DNA from: Firmicutes bacterium UBA5389
GTDB taxonomy: Bacteria > Bacillota > DTU025
NCBI GenBank assembly: GCA_002409965.1
Contig: DHON01000022.1
Coordinates: forward strand, 1-24,803
DNA length: 24,803 bases
Direction: 5' to 3'
The notes below the pieces were generated by a model. It did no database searches. It saw only the letters and a list, made by a program, of their open reading frames with translations, and had not been told where the DNA came from. Positions 8,084-14,602 of this stretch are shown in pieces. Both the position numbers and the translations under genes were made by a program. Numbering within the stretch: position 1 is the first letter of the stretch; every line of letters starts with the position of its first letter.

Positions 8084-8112
8084 TTGACTACAAGATTAGT
8101 CTATGCTAGACT
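8084..8112 (+). promoter_or_regulatory. Promoter of the cofE-like/dacA unit
   Basis: TTGACT (8084-8089) and TAGACT (8107-8112) are separated by exactly 17 bases, a good sigma-70/sigma-A promoter. Transcription would start near 8119, leaving a leader of about 50 bases before the cofE-like ATG at 8170. The spacer contains an operator dyad and a second lies over the start site. AGTCTA-TGC-TAGACT (8098-8112) is an additional perfect dyad covering the -10. Confidence 0.65.
8085..8101 (+). promoter_or_regulatory. BlaI/MecI-type operator 1
   Basis: TGACTACAAGATTAGTC contains the dyad GACTA-N6-TAGTC. Its core TACAAGATTA matches the known BlaI/MecI/CopY box TACA-N2-TGTA at six of the eight defined bases. 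It lies between the -35 and -10 of the cofE-like promoter, where a repressor would block polymerase. The first eight bases are identical to those of the other two sites. Confidence 0.55.
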
Positions 8113-8129
8113 TGACTACAGCAGTAGGC
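8113..8129 (+). promoter_or_regulatory. BlaI/MecI-type operator 2
   Basis: TGACTACAGCAGTAGGC starts 28 bases after operator 1 and contains the dyad CTAC-AGCA-GTAG. The core TACAGCAGTA differs at one defined base from the BlaI/MecI/CopY consensus TACA-N2-TGTA. It spans the predicted transcription start of the cofE-like/dacA unit. Confidence 0.55.
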
Positions 8130-8169
8130 ACAACAGCTGCAGGTTGCGCGGGGGCGGGGGAGTACGGGG

Positions 8170-8940
8170 ATGGGCAGAACGAGAGAGTTGCGGGTCAATT
8201 GCGGGAAGAGACTGGCTGTGGAAGTCGGCGGGCGCGCTTACGCGCGCATTCCAATCAAGACTCACGTTATTACAGCAGCAGACGATATCGTCGACGTGGT
8301 TCAGAGATACGCAGGGCCTCTGCTGCACTCTGAGGACATGCTGGTGATAAGCGAGAAGGTAGTATCGATTGCTCAGCAGAGAGCCTACCCGATCGGTCAG
8401 ATCAAGCCTTCATGGCTTGCTCGTGTTCTGGCCGAGTTCGTGTACAAGTCGCCTCATGGAATCGGGCTCGGGAGTCCGTGGACGATGGAGCTAGCCATCA
8501 GGGAAGCGGGCCCGCTTCGGGTCGTGGCTGCCGCCGCCGTGGCAGGGGTTGCCAAGGTTTTCGGAGCCCGGGGGGTGTTCTACCGGGTATGCGGTGCCGA
8601 TGTTGCCGCAATCGATGGACCGTGCGACTATACTCTTCCGCCCTACAACCGCTACGCGATCCTCGGCCCGTCGAAGCCCAACGATGTGGCGCAGTCCATT
8701 AGTGAGGCGACGGGAGTGCCGGTCGCGGTGGTCGATGCAAACGACCTGGGTGTTGCGGTGCTGGGAGTCTCGGCAGGATGCCCTGAGCGCGCGTTTCTCG
8801 CCGAGGCTCTTGCCGACAATCCCCTCGGACAATCATGCGAACAGACACCAATCGGTATAGTCCGCCCGGCGCGTTACGTCCCAGTTCGGGGCGGCGCTGT
8901 CACTCTTCGGCGGTCTTCTGGGAGTTGGCGGAGATGCTGA
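8170..8940 (+). CDS. CofE-like protein (coenzyme F420-0:L-glutamate ligase family)
   Basis: A 256-residue protein with the F420_ligase fold. Residues 25-60 (ARIPIKTHVITAADDIVDVV then SEDMLVISEKVV) match the N-terminal core of CofE, including the D-M-L-V-I-S-E-K block. GIGLGSPWTMELAIREAG and AIDGPCDYTLPPYNRYAILG are typical of a bacterial CofE-like branch. True CofE adds glutamate to F420 using GTP and metal. No other F420 gene (cofC, cofD, fbiC) is in this window, so that reaction is not assured; another gamma-glutamyl or amide ligation is possible. The start ATG is preceded by GGGGGAG at 8156-8162. The stop overlaps the start of the carboxypeptidase gene, so the two are coupled. The unit has its own promoter with two BlaI-like operators. 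Confidence 0.72.
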   Translation: MGRTRELRVNCGKRLAVEVGGRAYARIPIKTHVITAADDIVDVVQRYAGPLLHSEDMLVISEKVVSIAQQRAYPIGQIKPSWLARVLAEFVYKSPHGIGLGSPWTMELAIREAGPLRVVAAAAVAGVAKVFGARGVFYRVCGADVAAIDGPCDYTLPPYNRYAILGPSKPNDVAQSISEATGVPVAVVDANDLGVAVLGVSAGCPERAFLAEALADNPLGQSCEQTPIGIVRPARYVPVRGGAVTLRRSSGSWRRC

Positions 8941-9899
8941 GGCGCGGAAGGGGACGTAGATCCGGACGTAGGTGCAGAGGCAGGGTCACGGTCACAGTCG
9001 CAGCCGCAGTTGCACTGGCAGTGATTGCCATTGTGGCGCTCGTTGGGGCAGTGTGGCGCATACGTGGTCCGATGCGGTCGGACATCGGCCTGGGCGCTGC
9101 CGTGTCAGCCATAGTAGTGGAGGCCGAATCTGGAGAGACGTTGTACGAGCACTACGCGGAACGGCGAATCCCTCCTGCGAGCCTCACCAAGCTGATGATT
9201 GTCCTCCTGGCAGTGGAAGCAGTGGAGCGTGGCCAGGCGAGCATGGTTGATAGCGTTACGGTGAGCGAGCATGCGGCGTCTATGGGAGGATCGCAAGTGT
9301 GGCTGGGAGCAGGGGAACGGTACACATTGGGGCAGCTTCTGGAGTCGGTGATGATAGCATCGGCAAATGATTCTGCGGTTGCCGTGGCCGAGCACCTTGC
9401 CGGGAGCGAGAGGCAGTTCGTCGCGCGGATGATGAACAGAGCCAGCGAACTGGGGATGGGGAACACGCACATCGTGAATGCCACAGGTCTTCCTGCGGAG
9501 CAAGATGACGGCGATGGATTCACGACAGCCTCTGACATGGCCCGCCTCGCACGCGAGGCCCTCGGCCATCAGACTATTCTGGAGTGGAGTCGCACCCGGA
9601 GCAAGGTGTTCCGAAGCCGTCCGTTGTTCATCATGTACAACACGAACCCGCTACTTGGAACGTACCCCAGATGCGATGGGCTGAAGACTGGCCACACCAA
9701 GGCGGCTGGCTACCACCTAGTAGCGACTGCGAGCGAGGACGGCGTTCGTCTTGTCGCCGTGATCATGCATGCAGGCAGCGACGAAGCACGGACCACGGGA
9801 TGCGCGCGTCTTCTCGACTACGGGTTTGAGGTACTGCGCGCCAGAAACACAGCGAAGTCCACAACGAAACCCACGACGATGCAGCCCACGACGCGTTGA
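8934..9899 (+). CDS. Serine-type D-Ala-D-Ala carboxypeptidase (peptidase S11, DacA-like)
   Basis: Penicillin-binding protein of the S11 family that trims the terminal D-alanine of peptidoglycan stem peptides outside the membrane. From the ATG at 8934 it has 321 residues. An upstream in-frame ATG at 8835 lies well inside the previous gene and has no ribosome site, whereas GGAG at 8921-8924 fits 8934. A basic N-terminus leads into a single hydrophobic helix (about residues 18-41), likely an uncleaved anchor. All three active-site motifs are present: S83-L-T-K86, S143-A-N145 and K251-T-G253. The protein ends soon after the catalytic domain in a Thr/Lys-rich tail, so the PBP5 C-terminal domain is absent. 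Co-expression with the CofE-like gene and BlaI-type control suggest a role in cell-wall stress. Confidence 0.88.
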   Translation: MLRRGRGRRSGRRCRGRVTVTVAAAVALAVIAIVALVGAVWRIRGPMRSDIGLGAAVSAIVVEAESGETLYEHYAERRIPPASLTKLMIVLLAVEAVERGQASMVDSVTVSEHAASMGGSQVWLGAGERYTLGQLLESVMIASANDSAVAVAEHLAGSERQFVARMMNRASELGMGNTHIVNATGLPAEQDDGDGFTTASDMARLAREALGHQTILEWSRTRSKVFRSRPLFIMYNTNPLLGTYPRCDGLKTGHTKAAGYHLVATASEDGVRLVAVIMHAGSDEARTTGCARLLDYGFEVLRARNTAKSTTKPTTMQPTTR

Positions 9900-9924
9900 C
9901 ATCCTCTCACAGGATTCGTATACT
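9896..9924 (+). promoter_or_regulatory. Promoter of the blaI-blaR1-like unit
   Basis: TTGACA (9896-9901), a spacer of exactly 17 bases, and TATACT (9919-9924) make a near-consensus sigma-70/sigma-A promoter. The -35 overlaps the dacA stop codon. Transcription would start near 9931, inside the operator. Confidence 0.8.
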
Positions 9925-9940
9925 GACTACAGGTATAGTT
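9924..9940 (+). promoter_or_regulatory. BlaI/MecI-type operator 3
   Basis: TGACTACAGGTATAGTT overlaps the end of the -10 element and the predicted start site. ACTA-N6-TAGT is a perfect dyad, and the core TACAGGTATA is one base off the BlaI/MecI/CopY consensus. Its position predicts autorepression of blaI, as known for the bla and mec systems. Confidence 0.65.
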
Positions 9941-9997
9941 ACATGTCGTGCGTGCGTTCTGTCACGACGAGACGGTTGAGATGGAGGTATGGCAGGG

Positions 9998-10396
9998 ATG
10001 AAGATGCCTCCTTTGGGTGATCAAGAACTGGAACTGCTGCGCTTCATTACCGAGCATGCACCGATTACCGTGCGCGAAGCGGTCGAGAGCTATGGCAAGG
10101 ATCGCGGCCTTGCCCGGACTACGATCCTGACCATGATGGAAAGGCTCAGGGCAAAAGGATATCTCACTAGGTCTGACGCGGGCGTGGCAAACGAGTATTC
10201 TCCCTGTCTCTCCCGGTCGGAGCTCATGCGCGGAGTGGTCCGCGGTTTCGTCGAAAAGACTCTTGGGGGGACGCTCTCGCCTTTCATGGCGTACCTCACA
10301 GAGGACGCTGAGATGAGCCCAGAGGAACTGGAAGACCTCAAGCGCCTTGTGGAGGAGCTCGAGTCGCGGGAGGGAGGGGGCAAGGGCAGGAAATGA
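9998..10396 (+). CDS. BlaI/MecI/CopY-family repressor
   Basis: A 132-residue winged-helix regulator (PF03965 type). GDQELELLRFI and VREAVESYG form the first helices, and LARTTILTMMERLRAKGYLTR is the recognition helix and start of the wing, the most conserved BlaI feature. The C-terminal half is the helical dimerisation region. Members repress by dimer binding to TACA-N2-TGTA boxes and are inactivated by cleavage. GGAGGT at 9983-9988 lies nine bases before the ATG at 9998, favouring it over the ATG at 9989. Its stop overlaps the next start by four bases. It probably controls its own promoter and that of the cofE-like/dacA unit. Confidence 0.9.
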   Translation: MKMPPLGDQELELLRFITEHAPITVREAVESYGKDRGLARTTILTMMERLRAKGYLTRSDAGVANEYSPCLSRSELMRGVVRGFVEKTLGGTLSPFMAYLTEDAEMSPEELEDLKRLVEELESREGGGKGRK

Positions 10397-11538
10397 GCGC
10401 CGACTTGTACGATCTACTGCTCGTGGTCATACCGCAGAGGTGGGCTAGCTGCATGTGGAGCGCATTGTGGCAGGGAAGCGTGGCTTTGGCGGTGGTGTGG
10501 ATTCTATGCAGCGTCTTCCCACGCATTCCGGCCGGCGTACGATGTTGGCTGTGGCGGCTTGGGCTCGCCAAACCGCTTCTGCAGTTGTTCGCGGTTCCTC
10601 AGATCGATCTCGCTCTGCTGCCGCGCGCCAGAACGGTCTTGGCGCATATCGTGTCTGACGGCTTCGCCAGAGATCTGCCTACTCGCGCGACGCTGTTGAT
10701 TCGCTTGAGTCGGCCCGTGATGGCCCTCTGGATCGCGGGAACCGCGGCGGGCATGGTCAGCATCCTGGTTGGGCTGGGAAGATCCCGTTCGATGGTGGCG
10801 CGTTGTGTGCCGGTGCGCGATAGGGAACTGAATGTCGTCATGGCCGAGCTGTGCCGCGAAATGGGTATCTGCGAGCGGCCGTACGTGGCTGTCGCCGACT
10901 GGGCGTCTGTTCCGATGATTCTGCGACTATCGAGAGGGCACGTTGTGGTCGTTCCTCCGGATCTGCTAACTCCGGGGCGTCGTGAGGATCTGCGACTAGC
11001 GCTTGCACACGAGTTGGCCCACGTCAAGAGGAGAGACCTGACCTGGAACTGGCTTCCCGCGGCGGCCAAAGTGCTCTTTGCCGTCAACCCTCTGACATGG
11101 GCGGCTGGTCGGGAGCTTGGGATTGCGCAGGAGATGGCCTGCGACGAGATGGCTGTAGGTGCCACCGGCGCTGGGCTTGCACCATATGGGAAACTTCTCC
11201 TCACCATGGTCAGGCCGTGCCGCACAGCTGGACCGACCTGGACAGTAGCATCGGCCTCTGCAGGGGCGTCTGCCAAACTGATGCGCAGGCGACTGATGGG
11301 GTTGAGACATGTGCAGGATCCGCCCGTTGCGAGGCTGGCGGGATCCATGGTGGCGTTGCTCATCGTATGCGCTCTGGTGATGCCTTTTCAGATCGCGGAG
11401 GCTCCTCGCGCTGTGACGCCGCAGGCTGTAACGCTGCTAGCCATCGGCATGACGAAGACTTACGTATGCAAGACTGTTGTGCGGTCGGACGTTAGGATAG
11501 TCCAGCTAGGCGAGGTAGAAATCAGGACAAGCCGGTAA
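10393..11538 (+). CDS. BlaR1/MecR1-type M56 membrane metallopeptidase without sensor domain
   Basis: A 381-residue membrane protein of peptidase family M56. Membrane segments lie near residues 25-42, 52-70, 108-126 and 335-352. The cytoplasmic zinc site is H206-E-L-A-H210, with E247 in EMACDE as the expected third ligand. In BlaR1/MecR1 this protease is activated by beta-lactam acylation of a C-terminal penicillin-binding domain of about 250 residues and then causes loss of BlaI. Here only about 30 residues follow the last membrane helix, so that sensor domain is missing. The signal must come from another protein or differ from direct beta-lactam binding. It is translationally coupled to blaI. 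No terminator is visible at its end, which overlaps the remnant GNAT gene on the other strand. Confidence 0.85.
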   Translation: MSADLYDLLLVVIPQRWASCMWSALWQGSVALAVVWILCSVFPRIPAGVRCWLWRLGLAKPLLQLFAVPQIDLALLPRARTVLAHIVSDGFARDLPTRATLLIRLSRPVMALWIAGTAAGMVSILVGLGRSRSMVARCVPVRDRELNVVMAELCREMGICERPYVAVADWASVPMILRLSRGHVVVVPPDLLTPGRREDLRLALAHELAHVKRRDLTWNWLPAAAKVLFAVNPLTWAAGRELGIAQEMACDEMAVGATGAGLAPYGKLLLTMVRPCRTAGPTWTVASASAGASAKLMRRRLMGLRHVQDPPVARLAGSMVALLIVCALVMPFQIAEAPRAVTPQAVTLLAIGMTKTYVCKTVVRSDVRIVQLGEVEIRTSR

Positions 11539-11702
11539 GGATATACAGGACTCGGGTGCGATGGCCACGAGATCCAGGTCGCGGCGGTGTTGATGTCGCC
11601 TTCATGAAACCCCAGCCCCGATTCGTAGCAGCGCTCCAGGAGCTCCAGGCCGTCTCCAAGAGAGCGGATGATGTAACCCGGGGCCACGGTCATCAGTTGC
11701 AT
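11539..11702 (-). pseudogene. Remnant of a GNAT acetyltransferase, frameshifted and truncated
   Basis: From the ATG at 11702 the frame reads PGYIIRSLGDGLELLERCYE and GLGFHEGDINTA, like the start of a GNAT N-acetyltransferase. A second frame then continues with RDLDLVAIAPESC, which matches the common GNAT strand pair (DLDLVAVAPDG). One indel therefore separates the two halves. Either frame soon runs into the 3' end of blaR1 on the other strand, with no acetyl-CoA binding loop. GAAGGAG lies just before the ATG, and the upstream M2 remnant stops immediately before it, so both were once co-transcribed. Confidence 0.5.
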
Positions 11703-12272
11703 TCACTCCTTCAGCGCTTCTATGGCTCTGACGAAAGACTGTTCGCTTAGGCGGCTGCCGGTGGCTCTTTGGATCATCTCGTTCCAGTGCCACTTCGCCC
11801 CCGGCTTGAGCACCACGTCGATCAGGTCGCAACGCGGGTTTTCGTAGAGGGCGCGTTCGAAGCTGACCATCACCAGGCACCAGCGGAAGATGGGATCCAG
11901 ATCGGCACTGTCGTCAGCCGGAGCGCGCTGGAAGAATGGGTCTGAGTAATGCCAGGGGCCTACTTCGGTGGGCTGGATGCCGAACTTCGCGGCGAGCGCT
12001 CTGTCCAGGCGGGCCTTCTCCGATGCGAACAGGGCATCGGTCTTTGCAGCTAGTAAGTTGCTAAGTGCAGACAGCCACGTCTCGTCCAGCTCATCGTGGG
12101 CAAGCGACATTGCGTAGTAGTCGCGATACCCCATGCGTCTAGCGGCCCGGTTACGCGCCTCGACTAGCTCGACTACCTTTGGAGCTGCTTCCCGTCCGAT
12201 CTGCTTGGAGGCCTGCCATGCCCTGCGGCGCCTCGGGGTGTCGCGCTCTTCTGCAAGCACCTGGTTCCACAC
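11703..12272 (-). pseudogene. M2-type dipeptidase remnant lacking the catalytic core
   Basis: The 189-residue frame resembles peptidase family M2 (peptidyl-dipeptidase A-like). RRRAWQASKQIGREAAPKVV, ARNRAARRMGYRDYYAMSLA and EVGPWHYSDPFFQ are typical of the region before the active site. The sequence then jumps to FRWCLVMVSFERALYENP and to PGAKWHWNEMIQRATG, both from the C-terminal third. The HExxH segment between them is absent, as is the first hundred or so residues. Full M2 enzymes exceed 500 residues. The frame is open upstream only to a TAG near 12315. Both internal losses keep the frame, so a short protein could still be made but should be catalytically dead. Family assignment is from remembered motifs. 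Confidence 0.6.
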
Positions 12273-12332
12273 GGTCGTGAACGAATGCGCGGATGCTTGC
12301 TGGCAAATGAAGCACCTCCACTACTGAGAGCG

Positions 12333-13811
12333 CTATGCGGCTACCAAGCCAAGAATAGCTGATAATTCTTCGACGCCGCAGCCAGAAACCCTTTGGCGCA
12401 GACATAGACGCAACAGGATCCATCCCGAACGGTCAACTACCAACCCGCGGCGAAGGGTAACGACCTCGATCAGCGCTTTGGCCCCCAGGGATTCCAGGTC
12501 GTGTGGCGGGATCACGAACGCCGCTTCCCAGGGTCGGCGCCATCCAGTTGACGGGGTAGTCTCGTAGGTCAGCTCCTTGGCTGGCGGGCGTAGCTGCTGT
12601 CCGCACAGCAGCCCAGATAATTCTGGGGTTGGGACGCATGACACTATCTGAAGACGGTATGTTACGGAGGGACTGGGTCGCCACGCGAGGGTTGCAGTGA
12701 CGACGACACCGTCATCGGTTCGATTGGCCACAACGGATCTGATCTCGCCGCTCGGCGGAAGAACCCGGAATGGGCGCGGATCGGGCCGAGCCTCGTAGGC
12801 GCCATTGCTGTGTGTCCGCCCGAACTCCTGGTGCGACGACAGGTCGAGCACTGGTACTGAACAGAACAGCTCGTTGCGTCTGATGAAGCTCTTCAGGAAG
12901 GCGGACATGCTGGCTACCTGGCTCTCATACTTGTCGAGCGCCCTGAGCTTCGCGGCAATTGCGTCCTCGGTCAACTCAGCGCGTATCCACACAGTCGACG
13001 GTGAATCGCGCCCTCTGGGCGGGTCCAGTGGCAGATCGGGCCGGTACCCCCATGGCTCGGGCCAGTTAGGGCCGGCGTGTACGATGTAGGAGAGCACGTT
13101 CGCGCCGGTGAACTCAATGTAGTTCAGCCGCTCGATTGTGTACATGGCGAGAGCATAGGTGGCCCAGTGATCGCCGTGCATGTCGTTGGCGTGGGGAACG
13201 AGTACCAGGTCTGGCATGTAGTCGACTAGTATTACCGCAAGGTCGTCTACTATCCTTGAGACGCAGTACTCTGCGTCCGCTGTGAATGTGGACTCATATG
13301 GGCTGGAGGCATGACCTGTGCGTTTGGATGTGTACAGGTCGTCCGGTCCCCAGTGCCGGTTGCACACGATATCGGCAAGCCCGTCATCAGGGTAGCCCAG
13401 AAACACAATGTCATCTTCATTCACGCCCAAAACACCCAGTGCAGCGATGGCCTCGTTGCGGCGGCGGCGCCCAAGAGCCACCATATGATCGGGCGAAGGT
13501 CGCGCCGTGCCGAACAGCATGCCTGCCGCAGCGGCGGATCCATCGCCCATGGTCATGAATACTACCTTCGCCTGTGCGCCTCGCTGGCAGGCTGCGCAGA
13601 TCAGCCCTCCTGCTCCCAGAGTCTCGTCATCCGGATGAGGGGCTATTACAAGGAGGCGCGATGCCGACTCGAGCGAGAGCGAGGCGGTTGCACAGGCAGA
13701 GCCGGTGAGCAGCGCAAGCCCGATACACATAGCGGTCAACCTCAGCCAGGCCGCTGCCGCCCGGGACGGTTTCGGCTTTGATGGGCGAAGGAGAATGCCG
13801 CACGTTCTCAT
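12333..13811 (-). CDS. Secreted PIG-L family (LmbE-like) deacetylase
   Basis: A 492-residue protein. Residues 20-45 form a signal sequence ending LLTGSACATAS; a cysteine is present but the lipobox is poor. The catalytic domain starts at about residue 50 with APHPDDETLGAGG (H59, D61, D62), the PIG-L zinc and catalytic motif. The second zinc motif is at residues 207-215 (HANDMHGDH). Family members remove acetyl groups from N-acetylglucosamine-type substrates such as GlcNAc-PI, GlcNAc-Ins or teicoplanin intermediates. The actual substrate is unknown. The roughly 150 residues after about 330 form an extra, probably beta-rich domain I do not recognise. GAGGTGG lies six bases before the ATG. The M2 and GNAT remnants follow on the same strand and may once have shared its transcript. 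Confidence 0.85.
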   Translation of the reverse strand: MRTCGILLRPSKPKPSRAAAAWLRLTAMCIGLALLTGSACATASLSLESASRLLVIAPHPDDETLGAGGLICAACQRGAQAKVVFMTMGDGSAAAAGMLFGTARPSPDHMVALGRRRRNEAIAALGVLGVNEDDIVFLGYPDDGLADIVCNRHWGPDDLYTSKRTGHASSPYESTFTADAEYCVSRIVDDLAVILVDYMPDLVLVPHANDMHGDHWATYALAMYTIERLNYIEFTGANVLSYIVHAGPNWPEPWGYRPDLPLDPPRGRDSPSTVWIRAELTEDAIAAKLRALDKYESQVASMSAFLKSFIRRNELFCSVPVLDLSSHQEFGRTHSNGAYEARPDPRPFRVLPPSGEIRSVVANRTDDGVVVTATLAWRPSPSVTYRLQIVSCVPTPELSGLLCGQQLRPPAKELTYETTPSTGWRRPWEAAFVIPPHDLESLGAKALIEVVTLRRGLVVDRSGWILLRLCLRQRVSGCGVEELSAILGLVAA

Positions 13812-13908
13812 GCGGAACCACCTCGGCGCCTGTGTACTTTCGCGCGCGTGCGACGATGGGAAATAGCGCCTGGGCTAACTTCGGTAATGAGCGAACAGAT
13901 TCCTGCAG

Positions 13909-13929
13909 TGTCATGCCGAAGCCATGACA
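13909..13929. repeat. Inverted repeat between tetR and the PIG-L gene
   Basis: TGTCATG and CATGACA form seven perfect pairs around a seven-base loop just after the tetR stop. There is no T-run on either side, so it is at best a weak terminator or mRNA end for the exporter operon. It could also be an operator for the PIG-L gene, which starts about 100 bases further on. Confidence 0.35.
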
Positions 13930-13933
13930 ATCA

Positions 13934-14572
13934 CTATCTCACGTGTGGATCGCGATCTGGCTTGCGCTGCGAGCCTATTCCCGTCCTCAGCAGCTCAATG
14001 TAGACCATGAATTCCTTCATGACCTGGTCCCAGTCGAGGGAGGCGAGGTCGCTTCTGCCCAGGTACTCCTGCTCCAGGCCCTTCAGCACAAGCTGGACGA
14101 ACTTGAGGAGTTGAGCCGGCTCCACATCCGGGCGCAACTGAGCGAAGTCCAGGCCCGTGAGGAACTGCTTCATGCTGGCTCGGGTCAGCTCGGCCTGCGC
14201 CGACCGTATCTCCCGCTTCAGCTCGCTCGGAGGATTAGAGACGGCATCTGCGAGAAAGAGCCAGGTATCCGGATCCTCCCGGTATAGCTCCAGTTTAGTC
14301 AGGGCAAGCTTGATCATGCGCTCGACCACATCTCCGGGCAGTTCGCCTACGCGCGAGAGCAATGCCTGCGCAGTCTGTTCCGCTGAGTCTGTGAACACGC
14401 TCATGTACAAGTTCTTCTTGCTGCCGAAGTAGTGGAAGAGCAGTCCCTTGGAGATCCCGGCTTTCCTGACGATCTCGTTGGTGGACGCCGCCTCATAGCC
14501 CTTGGCGAACTCCTCGATGCTGGCCCGTATGACTCGTTGTCTCTTCTGTTCGTCGATGTACGGTTCTCGCAA
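13934..14572 (-). CDS. TetR/AcrR-family transcriptional regulator
   Basis: A 212-residue TetR-type repressor. The DNA-binding domain is clear: QRVIRASIEEFAKGYEAAST, then EIVRKAGISKGLLFHYFGSK (helix-turn-helix, about residues 28-50) and KNLYMSVF. The rest is the helical ligand-binding and dimerisation domain. I choose the TTG at 14572 because AGGAGGGG lies nine bases upstream; the GTG at 14590 would place that site inside the coding region. The gene is last in the ABC exporter operon, 30 bases after the second permease. A 20-bp palindrome in the operon promoter is its likely target, giving autoregulated export induced by an unknown ligand. Confidence 0.9.
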   Translation of the reverse strand: MREPYIDEQKRQRVIRASIEEFAKGYEAASTNEIVRKAGISKGLLFHYFGSKKNLYMSVFTDSAEQTAQALLSRVGELPGDVVERMIKLALTKLELYREDPDTWLFLADAVSNPPSELKREIRSAQAELTRASMKQFLTGLDFAQLRPDVEPAQLLKFVQLVLKGLEQEYLGRSDLASLDWDQVMKEFMVYIELLRTGIGSQRKPDRDPHVR

Positions 14573-14602
14573 GGTCGATCCCCTCCTCACTGGACTGGGC
14601 GG

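Noticed and set aside
8835..8933. Upstream start for the carboxypeptidase giving 354 residues
   Set aside because: It would overlap the cofE-like gene by more than 100 bases and lacks a ribosome site; the ATG at 8934 has one.
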